DNA from: Nephrocerus scutellatus | Lineage: Eukaryota > Arthropoda > Insecta > Diptera > Pipunculidae | Direction: 5' to 3' | DNA length: 64,000 nucleotides | NCBI GenBank assembly: GCA_947095585.1 | Contig: OX352761.1 | Span: forward strand, 19,483,277-19,547,276 | Shown: positions 45,039 through 56,352 of the stretch, one piece after another | Layout: the number at the start of each line of letters is the position of its first letter | Position numbering within the stretch: position 1 is the first letter of the stretch | Program-made: the position numbers and the translations under genes | The notes under the pieces: generated by a model | The model's input: only the letters and a program-made list of their open reading frames with translations | The model's database searches: none | Told to the model about the DNA's origin: nothing

Positions 45039-46071
45039 CAGAGTTTCAAAACTCATCATCTTTTTATAGACTTTAAACCTGCCTTTGATAGCATAGCCTA
45101 AGTAAAACTTTATAATCATGGCATTCAAAATAAACTGACATGACTATGTAGGTGGACCAGGACCAATGTTATAAGCCAAGTAAAGATATCCAAATCACTA
45201 TCAAGCCTATTCAACATCTTTACGAGCTCCGACATGAAGATGGTTTGGCCTGCGTCTTCTTCAACCTTGCGTGATCATAGACTTTGACTTAACGGCGAGA
45301 GGATCAATCCTCTATAAGTTCATTCACTGTTGGTAGAAACCAACATGAAGCTTTCATCCAGATCGAGCGGGTGACACAAAATCTGGGGCTGAACATAAAT
45401 AAGAGTAAAACAAAGTACATGGTGGCCACGTCGGCCACGTCAGTTAAGATTCAACATTGGTTCCTCAATTAAAATATTAAAGCGCGAATTTGAAGTAGTG
45501 CGATCCTTTAACTATCTCTGGTCAACTGTAGCAGCCGATAACAGCATGAAACCAGAAATACGTGCACGGTTGCTCAAAGCCAACAAAGCCTACTTTAACC
45601 TGTCGAGACTCTTCAAATCCAGAAATTTATCCATAACATCCAAGCTGCTGGTGTGTAAGACAATGGTCATACCAGCACTTACATAGATCCGAGACTGACC
45701 TCTAAGCCGCGTCCGAGAGAAAAGTCTTACGTAGAATGTGAGGAAGGACGATTCCGGAGACTCTATATTGATAAGATTTACGCGCGTTACCGCGATGTCG
45801 ACATAGTGAAGAGAAATAAGCTCGGTTGACTCCGGTGGGTAGGACACCTAGCTCGCATGAGCGAAGAGGATCCTGGTCGGAAAGTCCTTTGCGAATACGA
45901 CAGCGGGGCCGGTCTAGCCTACGCTGGAAGGTTGGCGTATATCAGGACGCCCAGAGATTATGGATGCAAAACTGGTTGACATCGGCTCGAAATCTGGGCC
46001 GGTGGAGAGATTTTGTGTAGGAGGGCAGAACCGCACACCGGTTGTAGAGGAGCCAAATGTGATGATGATAA
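45039..46071 (+). mobile_element. RTE-type LINE copy A3: RT core to 3' end
   Basis: Plus strand in broken frames: CAGAGTTTCAAAACTCATCA followed by FIDFKPAFDSIA; NVISQVKISKSLSSLF-type; the palm region reduced by a deletion near 45250-45330; ESKTK equivalent NKSKTKYMVATSAT; then SFNYLWSTVAADNSMKPEIR, RLFKSRNLSITSKLLVCKTM, RRIYNDEI-type, and LRWKVGVYQDAQRLWMQNWL with TSARNLGRWRDF. It ends with GAGCCAAATGTGATGATGAT, the short ATGATG tail typical of RTE elements. Confidence 0.85.
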
Positions 46072-47965
46072 TTAACAGAATTTGTATTCCCTCTCATTCC
46101 AGAAATATTCCCATTTTCTTAGCGTCTTCAAATTATTATGGCAACCCTTTCAGAAAAGTCCTATAATCCTTCAAAATTTCATTGCTACGTGAATTATTTA
46201 CTTCTTCTGCACCATTTTTTGTTAACTATTACGCATAGCCGAGAAACCTTATTTGTAAATAATTGGGACGTCCCAATTCAAAAACCCTTTACAAAAATTT
46301 TCTACACAGTTTAAAATGAGGCAAAACAATAATCTTACTTACACACACATATATATATATACATATACATATGTAGCACAACGCGTATGTAAAAAACTTC
46401 TTTTTAATTAAATTATTTTATTGTTCTTTAACTTTCATGACTACAAGTACACATCTTAGTTATTACAGTTCAAGCAAGCTGTTGTCTGCAGAAAGACACA
46501 CGTTGTAACATAAGTAAAATAGCCTGCTACAATTACCGGACTTGTATAGCCAGAAAAACGCAGCGGTAATTGCCAAAAAAAAAAATCTTCCAAGCATACT
46601 TGCAATTACGACGATTTCACTACTTATTTACCCCAACTATGTATACATTCACGACATAGTTTACCGCTTGCCAATTTATTTGCTCTCATCTTTCGTTCGT
46701 TGCGGCTGCGCCAGCCACTCTGCTGTCAAATCCCATCATCAGCTGATTGTATTCTTTTTATGATTATTAGTATTCCATGCTTGTTGGGATTTTTATTTTA
46801 TTTGTTAAAATGAAAGTTTTCTAGCACGACAGACACTTCGCAACGGTATTATGAGTGGAAATCATACATAACTTTTGTCAACATTTTGCTGTTTGGTATC
46901 AATCTTTTGGTGTTATGTTGTTGCTTTTACTCAGAAGAGTTTTGCCTAATTGTGGTACTACACTTTATGGTCTTTCCCCCCTTGCGACTAGTTTGTCTTT
47001 TATGATAATTACGATCTATCACCAGCTTACTGTCGTGTAAGTGGTACGCACAGAACCAAAAAACAACATTCAGGAATAAAAAACACATTCGCTTATTATT
47101 ATCGCTTTTATTTAATATTTATATTGGCAATCTGTTCTGCTCACTGGTTTATATTTGTCCACGAGGTAACTTATTTGGATGTGTTGTGTATCTAAATAAA
47201 GTTATTCATATACAGGTTATGCTGTTGCCTTTTCCAGTTTACTTCCTTTTTGTATCTTTATGTTACGAGTATTTAACATTTTATAGTTGTCGTTGTGGTC
47301 GTGGTCGTGGTTGTCGTCGCCGTTGTCATCGTCATTGTCAATTCTTACGCGACGGCCTACATCTTTTACGGAAGTAGGTCACTCTGGAATTGGGGCTCCC
47401 ATGATAATAATTACCATTATTTGCGGAGTTTTAACAGATTTTTTTATTCCAAACCAATCATTAGCTTATCTTACGTGTATTATCGTAAAAATGTCGATAT
47501 TATAATGAATGTATATAGGAGTCATATTTTTTTATTCTTTATAACATAATTGCGAGGCGAGGAATACAAATTGATATTATGAAGAGGCAACATAATATCA
47601 AGAACAGATAACGACGAATTGTGTTATAATATTAAAGACCCTTACTTATTTATTGCTTATTGCAATAAAACTGTTTTTTAAATTTTCTGTATCAGCCTGT
47701 AGATGTATATGTATATAGATATTAGTGTCGATTCCATAGTTTTCGGGGTCGCTGAGGTGAATAGTGATGGTAAATTATTGCTATGGTAAGGCGGTCATTA
47801 GAAGATAAATTTTACAACCGTGCAACGACGGGCAACATGCTTGTAGCCTAAAATGAAGAAATACGACAAAACTTACTTCTTCACAAAACTTTGTTTTGTG
47901 TAAAATGAAATAACTAATAACTAATAACTAATGACATTTTAGTGAATATCTCGATTCCGCCTCAA
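46072..47965. other. No gene supported
   Basis: AT-rich with an (AT)n/(AC)n stretch at 46345-46370 and a GTC/GTG trinucleotide run at 47285-47340, which creates hydrophobic or Arg-rich false frames. No credible coding unit. Confidence 0.45.
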
Positions 47966-48905
47966 TCTCATTATCATCATATTTGGCTACACAACCAGAG
48001 TCCGGTCCTGGCATCCCGCAAAAAATCTCTCCTTTGTCCCGATTTCGAGCCGATGATATCCAGTTTGGCATCCCTTAACTCTGGGCGTCCTGGTCTACGC
48101 CATCCTTCCAGCGTAGGCTTCGCCAGCCTTCATAAATACCACCGCAAAAGACTTTCCGGTGAGCGCCGTGGCTCAGTGCTGAGCAGGACGTTCGTGATTT
48201 GAATTCCAGTATCACCAAAAGTATTTCTCACGGTGTCCCACCTCTCACGAATGTCTGACAAACGTCCGAAAGTAATAACTTATCACGAAAAGCTTATCAA
48301 TTCTCCGTTCGGTTACGGCATTAAACTGTAGGTCCCGTCCATTTGTGTGAAAAATATACGTGCACAACACAATTGGTCGCGTGAAGCTAGGTCTTTGACC
48401 GCAACGGTCTGTCACGCCGAATACTATTATTATTAAGGGACTTTTCAAGTATTATCCTCTTCGCTTATGCAAGCTAAGTGTCCCACCCACCGGAGTCTAC
48501 CAAGCTTAATTCTCTTAATGGACTTATAGAGGATTGTTCCTCTTACCGTTACGTCAAAGTTTTTGATCATCTTCTCCAACGCCAGGTTGAAGAGGACCCA
48601 GGCCAGACCATCCCTTTCTCGGAGCCCGTTATAGATGTTGAATGGGCTTGATAGTGATCCGGATATTTTTACTTGACTTATAACATTGGTAATGGTCAAC
48701 ATATATAGTCGTGTCAGTTTGCTTGTGGTGCCGAATTCTCTCATGGCTTTATAAAGTTCTACTCTGGCTATGCTATCATAGGCGGCTTTAAAGTCTATAA
48801 AAAGATGGTGTAGTGAGTTTTGAAACTCAAAACATTTTTCCATCACCTGCCTATGGGTGTAAAAGTGATCAGTTGTGTTGATTGCCTGGGACGAAGGCAC
48901 ACCCT
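47966..48905 (-). mobile_element. RTE-type LINE copy A4, internally deleted and split by a SINE
   Basis: The 3' end lies at the left (ATTATCATCATATTTGGCTA, then the C-terminal region 47995-48160). After the SINE at 48161-48436 the C-terminal tail resumes (KRIKLGRLRWVGHLACISEE) and is fused at about 48515 to RT sequence: NALEKMIKNFDVTVRG, SSPFNIYNGLRERDGLAWVL, FIDFKAAYDSIARVEL and HFYTHRQVMEKCFEFQNSL (48900-48520). The palm YADD and thumb are deleted. The fused reading frame is open for 151 aa. Confidence 0.85.
48161..48436 (+). mobile_element. SINE copy S6 nested in RTE copy A4
   Basis: Head GAGCGCCGTGGCTCAGTGCT, B box GATTTGAATTCC, body, and tail CTATTATTATTA. The LINE flanks are GACTTTCC on the left and GACTTTTC on the right, an imperfect 8-bp target-site duplication consistent with LINE-mediated insertion. 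Confidence 0.85.
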
Positions 48906-49004
48906 CCTATGCCTTATATTCCTCCATAGTCTGAGCAGAACTTTATAAATGCACGAATGAGTTTAGCACCCTAACTAAACTGACACAACAGAACATACCT
49001 TTGT

Positions 49005-49180
49005 GGTTGTGAGCCTAACTTTTCGTGACCATTCTGTTATGTGCTTGTTTTATGTCGTTCTTGTTATATTTTTGCACATAAATTGACGGGACCTATAATT
49101 TGAAACCATATCCAAAAGAGGTTTTATGGTAGTTTCCTGGGATTCCACTTTAAAACTTACGCTCGGCCACTGTGCCCACT
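49005..49180 (-). mobile_element. SINE copy S7, degraded
   Basis: Minus orientation: GAGCCTAACTTTTCGTGACC, TATTTTTGCACATAAATTGA, GGGACCTATAATTTGAAACC, then CCTGGGATTCCACTTTAAA and GGCCACTGTGCCCAC, a worn tRNA-like head. It abuts RTE copy A5. Confidence 0.65.
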
Positions 49181-49182
49181 CA

Positions 49183-49662
49183 CGTTATAAGCCAAGTAAA
49201 AATATCCGGATCTCTATTAAAGCCATTCAACATCAACGAAGTAGCAAAAAGTTGTTCAAGAAACTTCCAACCGAATCGACCGGCCGGCACGAAATCTGGG
49301 ACTGCATTTAAATAAAGCCAAACTAATATATACGGAAGCCACGTCTGCAAGTAAAAGATCCAACATTGGAAAGCGAATTCGAAGTAGTCCAATCCTCTGA
49401 GTCAATAGTATGAAACCAGTTATAGGAGCGCGGATGTTTAAAGCCAGCAAAACTTACCTTTGGATTTAATACTCTTCAAATACAGGAATCTACCCATAAT
49501 AGCCATGTTGCTGGTGCATGAGGCAATGGTCATACCAAAACTACGCCGGAAAGATGATGAAGACTAGAATGCATCCAGAGTTTAAGAAAGCCAACTGGAT
49601 AACATTGGCTTGAAATTTGTACCGCTGGAGAGATTTTCTGCGAAAGGCTATGATGATGCCGA
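49183..49662 (+). mobile_element. RTE-type LINE copy A5, degraded
   Basis: Plus strand: CGTTATAAGCCAAGTAAAAA (RT block NVISQVKIS), a deletion, then KSGTAFK-type and EATSASKRSNIGKRIRS, NSMKPVIGARMFKASKTYL, and the tail GATGATGCCGATA. Heavily shifted and internally deleted. Confidence 0.7.
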
Positions 49663-50856
49663 TATTTTTTTGATGATTCTGATTGTCTCATAACAGTAAT
49701 ATACCGACCATAGTTCTCATATGGGTTCATTTTCCCGTTTTTACTTCACTGAAAAGAACTGATGTACTGGATCATGAAGGTAATTACTTTGAGCTAATTA
49801 CTGACTGACTGTTGATTGTTGCTGACAACGATTACGACGAATATATTTCTTCCATTCAGATTCATATTCGAATGCGTACAAAAAAGTAGCTTCTTGTTTG
49901 CTTAAGTATCATCTAGTTCATATATAGTAATTATTGTACTGTATGAGAATGTCTTTGGTGAATTGGGTCTTTTATGTACTTTGTGCTAGTGGCTCGCTTT
50001 TTATGGTACACGTACCATCAATTAATACCGAAGCAGAATTCGTTTAATTGAAGAATCAATTGAAGCGAGACTTTAATTAGAAAATAAGAAAAAATAAGAA
50101 AACACACTGAAGCATTAAATGGGGTTAGAAGCTCAATCTGAAAATCTTCAGGTATGTCAAGTGACTTTGATAACTTCTTTAATGCTATTGAAATAAATTT
50201 ATTTTATTATTTTTATAACTGGTAATAGCTTCTCACCATAATGAATTATCTTGTGCTTCTTTTTGACAATATACAGTTTATTCTGTTTAGTTCTTTGATT
50301 TCATTTATTATTAATTGAATTGCTCCAATCACAGTTAAGACAATTAATGCATCAAATATTTATCAAATACTTATCATACAAATTTGATTTGTTGATATTA
50401 TTTGTTTATAGTACGGCTATATTCAAATTTTTGTTAATAAATGATAACTTAAGTTTAAATAATTCAAGAATATTAATGAAAGGAAAGTTTTTGAAAATTT
50501 TGTCATGGATTTCCATTTGTTTAGCACAATCAATGCAAATGGAAATGCAAAAAACAAAAGGCTTAAATGGCAAACTTGATGTATATATTAATGTAAATTA
50601 TTTAGTAAATGATTTGTTATGAGTTCTATTTCTGTTAAAAAATAATATTTAAATACTCTTGTGAGCGATTGGGGTCAACATATTTAATTTCGCAGTAATC
50701 ATTTTTGCCATTTTACTAAGAAGAAGAATAAATCTGATAGATTTGAGTAATAGTTAAGAAAGACGTAGGTAGAAACTAAAGCAGTTTTTTAAATAATAAA
50801 TAATTAAAATTGTGGACATAAAATATGGTAGGGACCTATTCATCAACACCATTTTT
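49663..50856. other. No gene seen; AT-rich
   Basis: Very AT-rich. The 100-aa plus frame at 50320-50622 is Ile/Leu/Asn/Lys-rich and not credible as a protein. Confidence 0.45.
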
Positions 50857-52398
50857 GGCTCTACCGGGGTTCGGTCCTGGCCTCCCGCAAAAAGTCTCAC
50901 CACCGGTCCCGATTTCGAGCCGATGTCATCCAGTTTGGCATCCCTAAACTCTGGGCGTCCTGTTCTATGCAATCCTTCCAGCGTAGGCTTGGCTGGCCTC
51001 GCTGTCGAGTTCCATAAATCCTACCGCAAAGGACTTTCCGAGCAGGATCCTCTTCGCTCATGCGAGCTAGGTGTCCTGCCCACCGGAGCCTACCGAGCTT
51101 AACACGATGTCGACATCGCGATAGTGCTCGTAGATCTCATCATTATAGAGTCTCTGGAATCGTTCTTCCTTACATACAGGGCAAACAATTCTCCGTAAGA
51201 CTTTTCTTCGAACGCGGCTAAGAGGTCATAATGCTTTTTGCTAAGCAAGTCTCGGATCCATATGTAGGTAAGTACTGGTATGACCATTGTCTTACATACC
51301 AGCAGCTTGGATGTTATGGTAAGGTTCCTGGATTTGAAGAGTCTTGACAAACTATAGTAGGCTTTGTTGGCTTTAAGCAACCGTGCGCGTATTTCTGGTT
51401 CCATGCTGTTATCGGCTGCTACTCTGTTGACCCGAGATAGTATCTGAATGGACTGTTCCTCTCGCCGTTACGTCAGAGTCTCGGATCACTTTCTCCAACG
51501 CCAGGTTGACGAGGACGCAGGCCAATCCATCCCCTTGTCGGAGCCCGTTATAGATGTTGAATGGGCTTGATAGTGATCCGGATATTTTTACTTGGCTTAT
51601 AACATTGGTCATTGTCAACCTACATAGTCGTGTCAGTTTATTTGGGATGCCGAATTCTCTAATGGCTTTATAAAGTTCTACTCTGGCTATGCTATTATAG
51701 GCGGCTTTAAAGTCTATAAAAAGATGGTGTAGTGAGTTTTGAAACTCTAGACATATTCTATCACCTGCCTTAGGGGGTAAATCTGATCAGTTGTTGATTT
51801 GCCTGGGATGAAGCCACACTGGTGTATGGACCAATGATAACTTTAGCGTATGGGGCTATCCTGTCTAGAAGGATAGAGGAGAATATCTTATACGCGGTAT
51901 TCAACAACGTTATACCACGATAATTGCTGCATTTTGTGATACCTCCCGTCTTATAAATGGGGCATAGGATGTTCTTCGACAGTCTTCTGGCATAGCTTCT
52001 TCATCCCATACTTGCATTATTATTTCATGAATTGCTTGGTGTAATGTGGGGCCTCCTATTTTTATCAGTTCCGCTGGGATCCCATCAGATCCCGGGGCCT
52101 TATTATTTTTGAGCCAATTTATCGCTCTGCTAACTTCATCTATGCTTGGTGGCGGCAGCATAGTATGATCTTCGGTCATTGGGGGAGGTTCCAATTCCTC
52201 AGTTAACTGGCCATTTAGCAACTCATGAAAGTGCTCTCCCATCGCTCTAAGATAACTTGAAGATCGGCGATCAGATTACCCTCTTTGTCCTTGCAGTATG
52301 TGCAACGCGGTGTATATTGTGTCATACCGCGGATTCTTTGGTAGAACTTCCGCGCCTGGTGGGGTCCTTACTCTCTGTACTGTTCTAGTTCACGGACG
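50857..52398 (-). mobile_element. RTE-type LINE copy A6: long, RT present, palm deleted
   Basis: From the minus-strand 5' side: RRTSYAPFIRREVSQN, DGIPAELIK, SRAINWLKNNKAPGSDG (52242-51910); KAAYNSIARVEL (about 51715-51680); QVKISGSLSSPFNIYNGLRQ and GDGLACVLVNLALEKVIRD (51618-51440); a fusion at about 51425 that removes the YADD segment; then NSMEPEIRARLLKANKAYYS and RLFKSRNLTITSKLLVCKTM with TYIWIRDLLSKKHYDLL (51404-51099). It ends with the C-terminus and 3'UTR near 50860. Ends are sharp at about 52398, where a plus-strand region begins. Confidence 0.85.
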
Positions 52399-52682
52399 AA
52401 TTTGGACGAAACCCCTTCTCTGCTGCACCATTCTAAGATGTAAAATTATGGCGATGTAGCCTAGATCGACAAGAAGGTTTTCTATGACGATTGATCACAG
52501 AAGGGGAGAAAGCACACCTCCTTATGGACAGCTCTTAGCTGCGGTCACCGAAAAAAGACACTTCTCCTGTGGAGGAAGTGGTAGCTCGACTTTCAAGCAT
52601 GGCCATGGCGTGGCAGTGCCCGACTGGAGTTTATGCTGTTCTGGAGTTTAAAAAAAATAATTGAACTGATGTTTAATAAATC
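52399..52682. other. Junction between two LINEs, unassigned
   Basis: Between RTE copy A6 and the second-family copy B2. Possibly the 5' part of B2, but no recognisable domain: plus frames have several stops. Confidence 0.35.
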
Positions 52683-54062
52683 ATTATTGTGAATATCTTT
52701 TTCCTTATGGAGGAACAACAATTAACCCGCTGGACAGAACATTTTAAGAATGTTTTGAATTGTACTTCGCCAGGCACGCCCATCAACCCACAAATGCACC
52801 CTTATAGGCTTCTTAACATCAGCATCGCTACTACTTCGTTGGATGAGATAAGGATAACAATTCGTTCACTGCAATCAGGTAAAGCAGCAGGCAATGACAA
52901 ATTGTCGTTAAAAGGAAAGGGAAGGAGGAATTACCCTGCTAAACACCATAAACAAAGTGATCTCATCTATAATAGCTAGGCGCTTACGGAATGCGTTAGA
53001 GCCAATTTTGAGAAATGAACAAGCAAGATTTCGCCCAAACCGTTCATGTACTGATCAAATTACCACCCTGCGTATAATCATTGAACAGTCAGTTTAGTAT
53101 CGCTCTCCTCCTGTATATGTTTTTTTGTAGATTTTAAACGCGCTTTTGATAGCGTGGACCGAAACATGATGTGGCAGATTTTATCTAGCTCATTAACATT
53201 CTTAAGGAGCTGTACCGCGACTCAACATGCCGCGTCGTTCATAACGGTCATCTTGGCCCACTTTTCAATATCTACTCGGGAGTCAAGCAAGGTTGCACCC
53301 TCTCACCATTGCTTTTCATAATTTTCATCGGCTGGGTGATGAAAATAGTAACCCGTACTCCATCGGTTTTGCCATGGAATGTTTTTTACCGCCTAAAAGA
53401 CCTGGACTATGCCGATGAACAAAACTACTTCGCGTTAACGCTAGTCGAACATGTGATCTCTCGATTGACGGACATCAGAGAGAGGAAGTCGATAAGTTTT
53501 GTTATTTGGGCAGCTGGATGTCAAAACATGGTGGTACTGACTCGGATGTGTGCACTCGTGTAAACAAGGCGCGACACTCCTATAGTATGCTAAATAATAT
53601 CTGGAAATCCTCGCAAATCTCCCGGAATCTGGAGCTAACGATTTTCAGATCTAATGTTCTCTCAGTACTCTTGTATGGCTCCGTAACGTGGAAAGTCACA
53701 GAGTCAATTTCGACGCGCCTCCAAGTCTTCGTCAACAAGTGCTTAAGGAGGATACTGAGAATAAGATAACCGGACACTATCACCAAACAAGACTAGTTGA
53801 GAGTAAAGCAGCAGGAAGCAATCGCAATCACCATCAGACGACGAAAATGGAGCTGGATTGGCTACACTTTGAGAAAGCCAGTGGACGATATTACGAAACT
53901 AGCACAAGAAAGCCTCCGAGCTGGCCGTCCTAGCAAGACACGGAAAAGGACAATAGAAGAGGAAGCAAGATCCCAGGGGACAGAGTGGCGTCTCTTGAAA
54001 CCTCAGGCGATAAATCGAGTTCGTTAGCGGGCGTAGTGAAATAAAGAAGAAAGAAGAATATC
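52683..54062 (+). mobile_element. Second LINE family copy B2, RT to 3' tail
   Basis: Plus strand: QLTRWTEHFKNVLN, TSLDEIRITIRSLQSGKAAG, then in shifted frames LNTINKVISSIIARRLRNAL, FVDFKRAFDSVDRNMMWQIL, HLGPLFNIYSGVKQGCTLSP, LDYADEQNYF (YADD decayed to YADE), GSWMSKHGGTDSDVCTRVNK, NLELTIFRSNVLSVLLYGSV, VNKCLRRILRIR, QEAIAITIRRRKWSWIGYTL and KTRKRTIEEEARSQGTEWRL. It ends in an A/G-rich tail (GAAATAAAGAAGAAAGAAGA). The best-preserved RT-to-3' stretch of this family in the window. Confidence 0.85.
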
Positions 54063-55790
54063 TTTTTGTGTATAGTCAGTCGGTCACACGGATTTTGTTA
54101 CTCAACGTAAAGGGACAGAAAAACGGATTGATTAAGAAATACATGTTATTTGTATTATTATAATAAGTCTAACATTTATTTGTTTATTAATCCATTTTTC
54201 TTTACAGAGTTTTCATTTTGTAAAAGCAAAGTAGAAAAACTTCAAGAGCTTTACGAAAACTCGCATTTCAATATTGACACTTGACACTTCGTGCTTCAAT
54301 CTTATCGTTTGTGTTGATTTTTAATTTTTTTATGTTAACCTGAATTTGTTTTAAATGAAGAACAACTATTCGCTTAGTTAGTCTTAATAGTCACATACTT
54401 GTATATCACAAAAAGAAAATTACACACGAAAATAGTTAGGAACAATTCCGACCCAGCAAAATAGGTTAATTCATTCATAATAAATTATTACACGAAGTTA
54501 AAAGTGAAATGCAAACTGGGTCATCAATAAATAACCGCAAAATGTTGGTCTAATTCTCCACCTCATTGCGTTGGAAAACAACCTTTAACTAGAAAATTTA
54601 AAAATGTGGTACGCGCGTACGATTCCTGTAGCACGAGTACATGCTGGGCCTACAAATTCATGAAATAACTGTTCTAACCTCATATTGCGGACATTTTTTG
54701 GGACCCGACAGACTGACGGTACAATACCTTCTAGTCAACCCGCTTGTAAGCGTTTTTGTTCCCATATAAATATGCGTTAAAACGCAAAGTTATTTCACCG
54801 TCCGCTGACAATAAGTGTATCGCGCACCGTTTTCAAAATGAGTTGAATGGAAAAAAACGCAAAAAAAAAAACAGCAGACACTTTTAAATGCACTTTCAGT
54901 CAGTCGTCATTGTCGTCACCGCACCGCTATACTGTCGTCATTGTCATTACATTACAGACCTGTAAAAGACAAAGTGTTATGCTTCAAAGTACGAACTATT
55001 TTGGTATATTTTTTTATTGCTACGTCTCTCTAAGCGTCTGTGCAAAGTGTCTGCATAATTTTATCAAGAGCTGTTAGCTCGAATACACATTTAGACTTAA
55101 GTTTGGTTTGTTGTGCTTAAGCACGCACGCACAAAACTAATTTTAGGCTAAGGCGTGATTGAACTTCAAAAAAGCTTAACCGTCACGCGTACTCGTTTAA
55201 AGATTGGAAAAAAAGATCAATATTTGGTACGTAGAGGTGAATTGTATGTATAGGTAGGCGGTATACGAATATGTGCTTGTTTAAATTTATTTCTATGCCG
55301 CTTTGGAATTCAAATTCATCGCCGTTAGTTCCGGAAAAAAAAACACAAATATTCACCAACTACAATACAGGTGGCTGTTTAATTAATTTTCAAAGGCACC
55401 GAGTCAAAAATACGCCCAGATTTAAATGAAATATGCAGTATACGAGCTACCACAATATATGTGTCTTGATTGCTGTTCAATTTTTTGCACATGACTAATT
55501 AGTTATGGGCAAGGTATGTTATATCTTCGAATCGTGTTTTTTGATCATAGCTAAACGATAGAATTCGTCATATAACTTTAGGTTCATGGTATACTTTAAA
55601 GGATTTATATAGCTAGATGAGTTTTTTGTTTGTATGTGAGTTTTCTTTTTAATTGTCAGTCAGGCAGCAATGTTGCCGATCCCTAGGACGACTAAATATT
55701 GCTGTTTGTACAATAAACAAAATTATTTTCCGGTCAGCCGGCTCCCACTTAGCTAAATGCAATACGTTGATCGTAATTAAGATATCTTGT
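54063..55790. other. No gene supported
   Basis: AT-rich unique-looking sequence. A 76-aa plus frame at 54847-55077 has no recognised features. Poly-A runs and CGTCATTGTCGTCACC simple repeats at 54903-54945. Confidence 0.4.
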
Positions 55791-56062
55791 GGGCGCCGTG
55801 GCTCAGTGGAAATACGCATGGCTACTGAGCAGGAGGTTCGTGGTTTGAATCCCAGTAACACCAAAAGTATTTTCGGGTGACAAACGTAACGAGAGCAATG
55901 ACTTGTCACAGAAAGCTGCTCAATTCGCCGTTCGGATACGGCCTTAAATTGTAGATCCCTTCCATTTGTGTCCAAAAATATACATTCGCAACACAGATGG
56001 CGCAAGAAACTAATCCTTGGACCGCCATGGTCTGTCGCACCGAATATTATTATTATTATTAA
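55791..56062 (+). mobile_element. SINE copy S8, reference-quality
   Basis: GGGCGCCGTGGCTCAGTGG (A box), GGTTCGTGGTTTGAATCCC (B box), body through CTTCCATTTGTGTCC and CTGTCGCACCG, tail ATTATTATTATTATT. Full length, about 270 bp. Confidence 0.9.
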
Positions 56063-56084
56063 CTAAGATAAAATTAATAAATAG

Positions 56085-56195
56085 GCTGCCAAACTGGATG
56101 ACATCGGCTCGAAATCGGCACCGGTGGAGAGACTTTTTGCGGGAGGCCAGGACCGGATCCCGGTTGTAGAGCCAAATATGATGATGATGAATAAT
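56085..56195 (+). mobile_element. RTE-type LINE 3' end (copy A7)
   Basis: GCCAAACTGGATGACATCGG, GTGGAGAGACTTTTTGCGGG and GAGCCAAATATGATGATGAT: only the last 110 bp of the RTE element with its ATGATG tail. It lies 22 bp right of SINE S8, which ends differently, so the two are independent insertions. Confidence 0.8.
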
Positions 56196-56352
56196 TAAGA
56201 CATCTTTCTTTTTATATCAATTTCTTCTTACTTGCATACCCTTGTTAATGATTGCTAAATAATTTGTGAGCTTAAAATGAGATTCCGCAAAAAGTTGTGT
56301 TTCAGTTGGAATATTTGTTAGCTTTATCTACCACGTTTTCATAGTTATTTAA

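Noticed and set aside
47295..47549. Plus-strand ORF starting with a long valine run, resembling a membrane segment
   Set aside because: The Val run comes from a GTG/GTC microsatellite; the other frames give equally long Arg/Cys- and Ser/Leu-rich ORFs.
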